Below, piece by piece: positions 60,596 through 64,000 of a DNA stretch of 64,000 nt. The notes under the pieces were generated by a model. That model did not search any database, had not been told where the DNA came from, and saw only the letters and a list, made by a program, of their open reading frames with translations. The DNA is taken from positions 310,001-374,000 of the forward strand of contig NZ_WNXY01000004.1 of the NCBI RefSeq assembly GCF_009733815.1, written 5' to 3'. Made by a program: the position numbers and the translations under genes. Source of the DNA: Pseudactinotalea suaedae (GTDB lineage: Bacteria > Actinomycetota > Actinomycetes > Actinomycetales > Beutenbergiaceae). Positions within the stretch are counted from its first letter, which is position 1, and each line of letters begins with the position of its first letter.

Positions 60596-60642
60596 AGGTC
60601 GCGCGGACCTAGGACTCACAGACCCACGCGCGCCGCGTGGGT
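60596..60642. promoter_or_regulatory. Two palindromes in the SDR/XRE divergent gap
   Basis: AGGTCGCGCGGACCT (60596-60610) and a second inverted repeat with arms ACCCACGCG (60622-60630) and CGCGTGGGT (60634-60642). They are candidate operator sites for the XRE regulator. Confidence 0.4.
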
Positions 60643-60691
60643 GCTCTGCGATCCTGTGACGCATGGACGACGACGGCCCGGCCGGCCTGGC

Positions 60692-61588
60692 ATGACGGGC
60701 ACCGGTGGTCACCGGGAGCTGGCCGACTTCCTGCGCCGCGCCAGGGCCGCCCGCGACCCACGCGGCACCGGGCTGCCGCCCGACACCCGCCCCCGCCGCG
60801 TCGCCGGGCTGCGCCGCGAGGAGGTGGCGATGCTCGCCGGCGTCTCCACCGACTACTACACCCGGCTCGAGCAGGGTCGGCGCATCGTTCCCTCGGCGCA
60901 GGTGCTGGACGCGATCGCGCGCGCCCTCGACCTCGACGAGGCCGGCCGCACACACCTCCACGACCTGGTGGGTGGCGCCGGCGGCCGGGGCCGCGAGCGG
61001 CAGCGGCCGCCGGTCGCACGGGTGCGCCACGGTCTGCGTCAGCTCCTCGAGACCTTCGACACCCAGCCGGCCCTGCTGCTGGGGCCGCGCACCGACGTGC
61101 TCGCCGCCAACCGGATGGCGCGGGCGCTGTTCACCGACTTCGACGCGATGCCGGCCCGCGAGCGCTACTACGCCCGGTGGATGCTGCTGTCGCCGCAGGC
61201 GCGGGCGCTGTTCGTGGACTGGGACCAGCAGGCGCGCAGCGCCGTGGAGGCGCTGCGCCTCGACGCCGGCCGGACCCCGGACGACGACGCCACCCAGAAG
61301 CTCGTGGGCGAGCTCTCCCTCGCCAGCCCGGAGTTCCGCCAGTGGTGGTCCGAGCACCAGGTCCACCAGCGCACCTTCGGCTCCAAGCGGCTCAACCACC
61401 CCGTGGTGGGGGCGCTGACCGTGGACTTCGAGAGCTTCACGCTTCCGGGCGAGCCGGACCAGACCCTCTACCTCTACAGCACGCCACCCGGCAGCCCCTC
61501 GCGCGAGGCGATCGAGCTGCTCGCGAGCTGGTCGCACCCGACCGCCGCAGGCGCCGACCAGAAGCGGCGGTCACAACCGGGAGCCTGA
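60692..61588 (+). CDS. XRE-family regulator with MmyB-like ligand domain
   Basis: 298 aa. The N-terminal HTH is RVAGLRREEVAMLAGVSTDY with YYTRLEQGRRIVPSAQVLDA. The C-terminal MmyB-like domain (about 110-280) has LGPRTDVLAANRMARALFTD and VGELSLASPEFRQWW. I chose the ATG at 60692, where a 10-codon frame (60663-60695) ends with an ATGA overlap. An upstream GTG at 60656 is an alternative. It is divergent from the SDR gene, its probable target. MmyB-like domains bind fatty-acid-like ligands in known cases. Confidence 0.9.
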   Translation: MTGTGGHRELADFLRRARAARDPRGTGLPPDTRPRRVAGLRREEVAMLAGVSTDYYTRLEQGRRIVPSAQVLDAIARALDLDEAGRTHLHDLVGGAGGRGRERQRPPVARVRHGLRQLLETFDTQPALLLGPRTDVLAANRMARALFTDFDAMPARERYYARWMLLSPQARALFVDWDQQARSAVEALRLDAGRTPDDDATQKLVGELSLASPEFRQWWSEHQVHQRTFGSKRLNHPVVGALTVDFESFTLPGEPDQTLYLYSTPPGSPSREAIELLASWSHPTAAGADQKRRSQPGA

Positions 61589-61651
61589 CGGCGCCACCGG
61601 GAGCAACGGTGACCCCTCTGTGCACCCGGCGCGATGAGGCACATCCCGAGA

Positions 61652-61679
61652 ACGCCTCCGCTCCGGCCTCAGGAGGCGT
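61652..61679. terminator. Short bidirectional hairpin
   Basis: ACGCCTCC and GGAGGCGT with a 12-nt loop, between the convergent XRE gene and the membrane-protein gene. Its right arm overlaps the last codons of the latter. Confidence 0.5.
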
Positions 61680-62733
61680 CCCCGTCTTCGGCGCGCTGGC
61701 GTCGTTCGTACTCACGGCGGCTGTAGGTGGCCTCGCGCACGGCCCGGTCGGAGTCGAAGTTCGAACCGATGGCGCCGCCCATGGTGCCGAGCGACGCAGC
61801 AAGCCAGCTGAGTCGCAGGTAGTCGAGGATCGTCACCGGGTGTCGGAGCTGGCTCTCGAGGTATTCCGACGTGATGACCGTGAGCGCGGCGACGAGCAGC
61901 ACCAGGTAGAGCATGAGATACATCGAGGCCACGCTGATTCCGACCGTGAGGACAGTGGCGGCGTTGTCCAGCCACCGTCCCTGCCGGTCGTTGATCGCCC
62001 GACGCGTCGTCCACAGGCGGTTGTAGAAGATCAGCCAGAACGAGAGGGCTGCGATCACGACCACGCTGATCAGCGCCAGTCGAGCCGGCGGCAAGGTGTC
62101 GGCCATCGCCCAGATGCTGGCGTAGAAGATCCCGAAGGCACCCGTGCCGATGCCTGCCGCGGCGGTCGTGGACAAGGCGGGCAGGAGGCCGGCGGGCCGG
62201 TTGTTGCGCACCATGCCTGCCAGCAGGAGCGCACGGCTCAGCCGGCCGGACCTGACCAGGGTCTGGACGCCATCAGGGGTCGTGCGCCGCGTGATCGTGC
62301 CGCGGAGCGCCTGGGCTGCTTCGGCCGCCCCGTCGCCGCGGCTGACCAGCGAGGAGAGCAGCGGGACGAGGAGCGCGCGGGTGCGGGCGGCCACACGCCA
62401 GGCGCCGAGCGCCGGCAGGCAGATGAGGGCGAAGCGATCCTTCGAGCCGAGCTCGGCCACGATCGGGTTGAAGCCGTCGCGGCGAGGCAGGTCGGTGAGA
62501 TAGACGACGGCGTCCCAGCGGTGGTGCTCCAGGAGCCGCGGCGCGTGCTCGATCAGTGGGATCTCGCCGGCCTCGGTGAGCGGCAACGTCTCGCCACTGG
62601 CCTCGATCCGCCAGTCGACCGTGCCGCCCGTCTGGACAGCGAGGCTCTGGCCCAGGTCCTTCGTGAGGCGGCTGGCGACCCGTTCCGGCAGCCCCGGGTC
62701 GGCGATCAGACCGACGGTCAGGGTACGGGACAC
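61669..62733 (-). CDS. Membrane protein of unknown function with soluble N-domain
   Basis: A 354-aa protein from a GTG start. The first 110 residues are soluble: LTVGLIADPGLPERVASRLT at the N-terminus, then DAVVYLTDLPRRDG and FALICLPALGAW. These look like an alpha/beta fold. About four helices follow (roughly residues 180-200, 213-232, 255-280 and 305-325). The C-terminus is charged (REATYSRREYERRQRAEDG). I recognise it only as a conserved actinobacterial type without a name. It lies alone between convergent and co-directional neighbours; no partner gene is evident. Confidence 0.75.
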   Translation of the reverse strand: MSRTLTVGLIADPGLPERVASRLTKDLGQSLAVQTGGTVDWRIEASGETLPLTEAGEIPLIEHAPRLLEHHRWDAVVYLTDLPRRDGFNPIVAELGSKDRFALICLPALGAWRVAARTRALLVPLLSSLVSRGDGAAEAAQALRGTITRRTTPDGVQTLVRSGRLSRALLLAGMVRNNRPAGLLPALSTTAAAGIGTGAFGIFYASIWAMADTLPPARLALISVVVIAALSFWLIFYNRLWTTRRAINDRQGRWLDNAATVLTVGISVASMYLMLYLVLLVAALTVITSEYLESQLRHPVTILDYLRLSWLAASLGTMGGAIGSNFDSDRAVREATYSRREYERRQRAEDGDAS

Positions 62734-62786
62734 GATCGCCTCTTCTTCAGGTCCTCACGGCGGGCGATCAGGCTACCGATAGGAGG

Positions 62787-63209
62787 TCATCGGTGGCGCC
62801 GCACGCCCTTGACGACGCGGTCGACGCTGTTCTTCGGTCCGTGCACCGCCACGCCGACGAGGTCGAGATCGGCTCCTGCTGAGGCTGCGACCACGTCGCG
62901 GTTCGCCGCGTCGTGACCTGTCGTGAACATCCCGCGGTCATAGACGGCGACCCGCAGCGCGCGGCTCACGGCCTTGGCGCGGACGTCCTGCAGCGTCGCT
63001 GCGTCGCCCTCGAACACCCAGACCGGTTGGCCCAGCATGGGCAGGTACTCGACGCCGTCCGCATCGACGTACGGCATTCCTCGCAGCTCGGGCTCCGCCG
63101 CGACCCCGCTCGCCAGGAAGGCAGCGACGTTGGCGGTCTGCCACGGCTCGAGGTCGCTCAGCAGCACCAGGGCGACACGGGTGGGGAAGCGCACGGGTTC
63201 ATCGGCCAT
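62787..63209 (-). CDS. DUF2000 family protein
   Basis: 140 aa. VALVLLSDLEPWQTANVAAF, PYVDADGVEYLPMLGQPVWV and MFTTGHDAANRDVVAA follow the DUF2000 family, whose function is unknown. It is divergent from an AraC gene, a pairing seen repeatedly in bacteria, which suggests direct control. Its start codon lies at the edge of a 19-bp palindrome. Confidence 0.9.
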   Translation of the reverse strand: MADEPVRFPTRVALVLLSDLEPWQTANVAAFLASGVAAEPELRGMPYVDADGVEYLPMLGQPVWVFEGDAATLQDVRAKAVSRALRVAVYDRGMFTTGHDAANRDVVAASAGADLDLVGVAVHGPKNSVDRVVKGVRRHR

Positions 63210-63227
63210 GACCCGATGATCGGGTCA
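63209..63227. promoter_or_regulatory. 19-bp palindrome overlapping the DUF2000 start
   Basis: TGACCCGATGATCGGGTCA is a perfect inverted repeat (9+1+9). One end is the first base of the DUF2000 ATG and the other is 19 nt before the -10 box of the AraC gene. It could be an operator acting on both genes or a hairpin controlling translation. Confidence 0.55.
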
Positions 63228-63245
63228 CCGCGCACACACGTCTTG

Positions 63246-63251
63246 TACGTT
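63246..63251 (+). promoter_or_regulatory. Putative -10 box of third AraC gene
   Basis: TACGTT, 6 nt before the ATG at 63258; leaderless arrangement. Confidence 0.45.
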
Positions 63252-63257
63252 CCTCGC

Positions 63258-64000
63258 ATGGGTGGTGGTGGCACGTGGATGCGGGCCTGGCACCCTGCCG
63301 TGCCGGGCGTGCGCGAGGTGCTGCACGCTCGCATGACCGACCACGCCTATCCCGCTCACGCGCACGCGGAGTGGGCCCTCATGCTCGTCGACGAGGGCGC
63401 GGTCAGCTACCAGCTCGGGCGTCATGCGCGGATCGCCGACCCGACGCGAGCGACCCTGCTGCCGCCGGGTGTGGCGCACGACGGCCGCGCCGCGCCACGC
63501 AGCGGCGGCTTCCGCAAGCGTGTCGTCTACCTCGACGCGTCGTGGATCTCGGAGACCCTGGCGGGAGCCGTGGTGGACCGACCTGGTCGCCCCGACCTGC
63601 TGCGTGAGACACGCCGCCTGCACCGAGCGCTGGAGCTCCCCGGCGCGGAGCTGGCGGCCGAGGAGATGCTCGTCGCGGTCGCCGACCGGTTCACGGTGGG
63701 CTCCGGTGCGGATCAACGGGTGGTGAGGGACGGCGCGCTCGCGCGGCGGCTGCGCGACCTGCTGGAATCACGGCTCGTCGAGGGCGTCACGCTCGCCGAG
63801 GCCGGCAGGCTGCTCGGTGCGCACCCCAGCCACCTCTCACGGACCTTCACGACAGCGTTCGGGCTGCCACCCCACCGCTACCTCACCACTCGACGTGTCG
63901 ATCTCGCGCGCAAGCTGCTGCTCGACGGCACCCCGCCGGCGGCAGCGGCGAGCATGGCCGGTTTCCACGACCAGCCGCACCTGACGAGACACTTCCGCAA
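63258..64000 (+). CDS. AraC-family regulator, 3' end beyond the window
   Basis: At least 247 aa, open to the right edge. The N-terminal AraC-binding cupin has DHAYPAHAHAEWALMLVDEG and TLLPPGVAHDGRAAP. The C-terminal two-HTH domain starts LVEGVTLAEAGRLLGAHPSH with LSRTFTTAFGLPPHRYLTTR, and the second recognition helix is AASMAGFHDQPHLTRHFR at the very end. Only the last few residues should be missing. It is the expected regulator of the DUF2000 gene. Confidence 0.92.
   Translation, partial: MGGGGTWMRAWHPAVPGVREVLHARMTDHAYPAHAHAEWALMLVDEGAVSYQLGRHARIADPTRATLLPPGVAHDGRAAPRSGGFRKRVVYLDASWISETLAGAVVDRPGRPDLLRETRRLHRALELPGAELAAEEMLVAVADRFTVGSGADQRVVRDGALARRLRDLLESRLVEGVTLAEAGRLLGAHPSHLSRTFTTAFGLPPHRYLTTRRVDLARKLLLDGTPPAAAASMAGFHDQPHLTRHFR

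Overview
The window is very GC-rich (clearly above 70% by eye), densely packed, and full of actinobacterial families: F420-type LLM oxidoreductases, an LPxTG-anchored surface protein, MmyB-like XRE, PucR, WYL and AraC regulators, and a sugar ABC importer with no ATPase of its own. I read it as a chromosomal segment of a catabolically versatile soil actinobacterium, perhaps in Micrococcales. The genus cannot be fixed from sequence alone. No integrase, transposase or phage genes were seen.

Region 1 (1-17417) is catabolic. It opens with a peptide-type ABC importer (two permeases, two ATPases), followed in one tightly packed run by an LLM oxidoreductase, an M24 metallopeptidase-like enzyme, a threonine-synthase-like PLP enzyme and a second LLM oxidoreductase. 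A convergent PucR-type regulator closes the run. Divergently from it starts a homoprotocatechuate meta-cleavage operon: FAH-RraA fusion, GntR regulator, hpaE, hpaD, hpaH, hpaI and a succinate-semialdehyde dehydrogenase. Together these turn 3,4-dihydroxyphenylacetate into pyruvate and succinate. Four exact-period 28-bp tandem repeats lie just before the last gene.

Region 2 (17428-31881) holds a GH92 alpha-mannosidase, tRNA-Arg(ACG), and the most interesting locus. That locus is a membrane-anchored sulfite-oxidase/MsrP-type molybdoenzyme followed by a tiny methionine- and acid-rich lipoprotein, with a two-component system transcribed divergently. The layout resembles the hypochlorite-responsive msrP systems of proteobacteria. 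Next come an ABC ATPase/FtsX permease pair, a WYL regulator divergent from a DrrAB-like exporter, a DoxX-like membrane protein and an NmrA-like protein.

Region 3 (31903-48804) is carbohydrate metabolism: L-rhamnonate dehydratase with a zinc-type alcohol dehydrogenase, a BASS-family transporter, a GH10 xylanase lacking a signal peptide, an orphan Hcp-like protein, and a seven-gene operon on the minus strand. The operon encodes a DUF5107/TPR protein, a cellulase-like hydrolase, a solute-binding lipoprotein, two permeases, a GH36 alpha-galactosidase and an aldose-epimerase-like protein. An AraC regulator faces it.

Region 4 (48848-64000) is a series of regulator/target pairs: NmrA-like/AraC, TetR/VOC with twin operators, a NarL-type two-component system, a TetR facing an ice-binding LPETG surface protein, SDR/MmyB-XRE, and DUF2000/AraC (cut by the right edge). 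It also has a fatty-acid desaturase, an acyltransferase and a frameshifted DinB gene.

Across the window at least eleven genes have a TANNNT box 6-7 nt before the start codon and mostly no Shine-Dalgarno sequence, which suggests frequent leaderless transcription. All functional assignments are from sequence reading; no database search was run.
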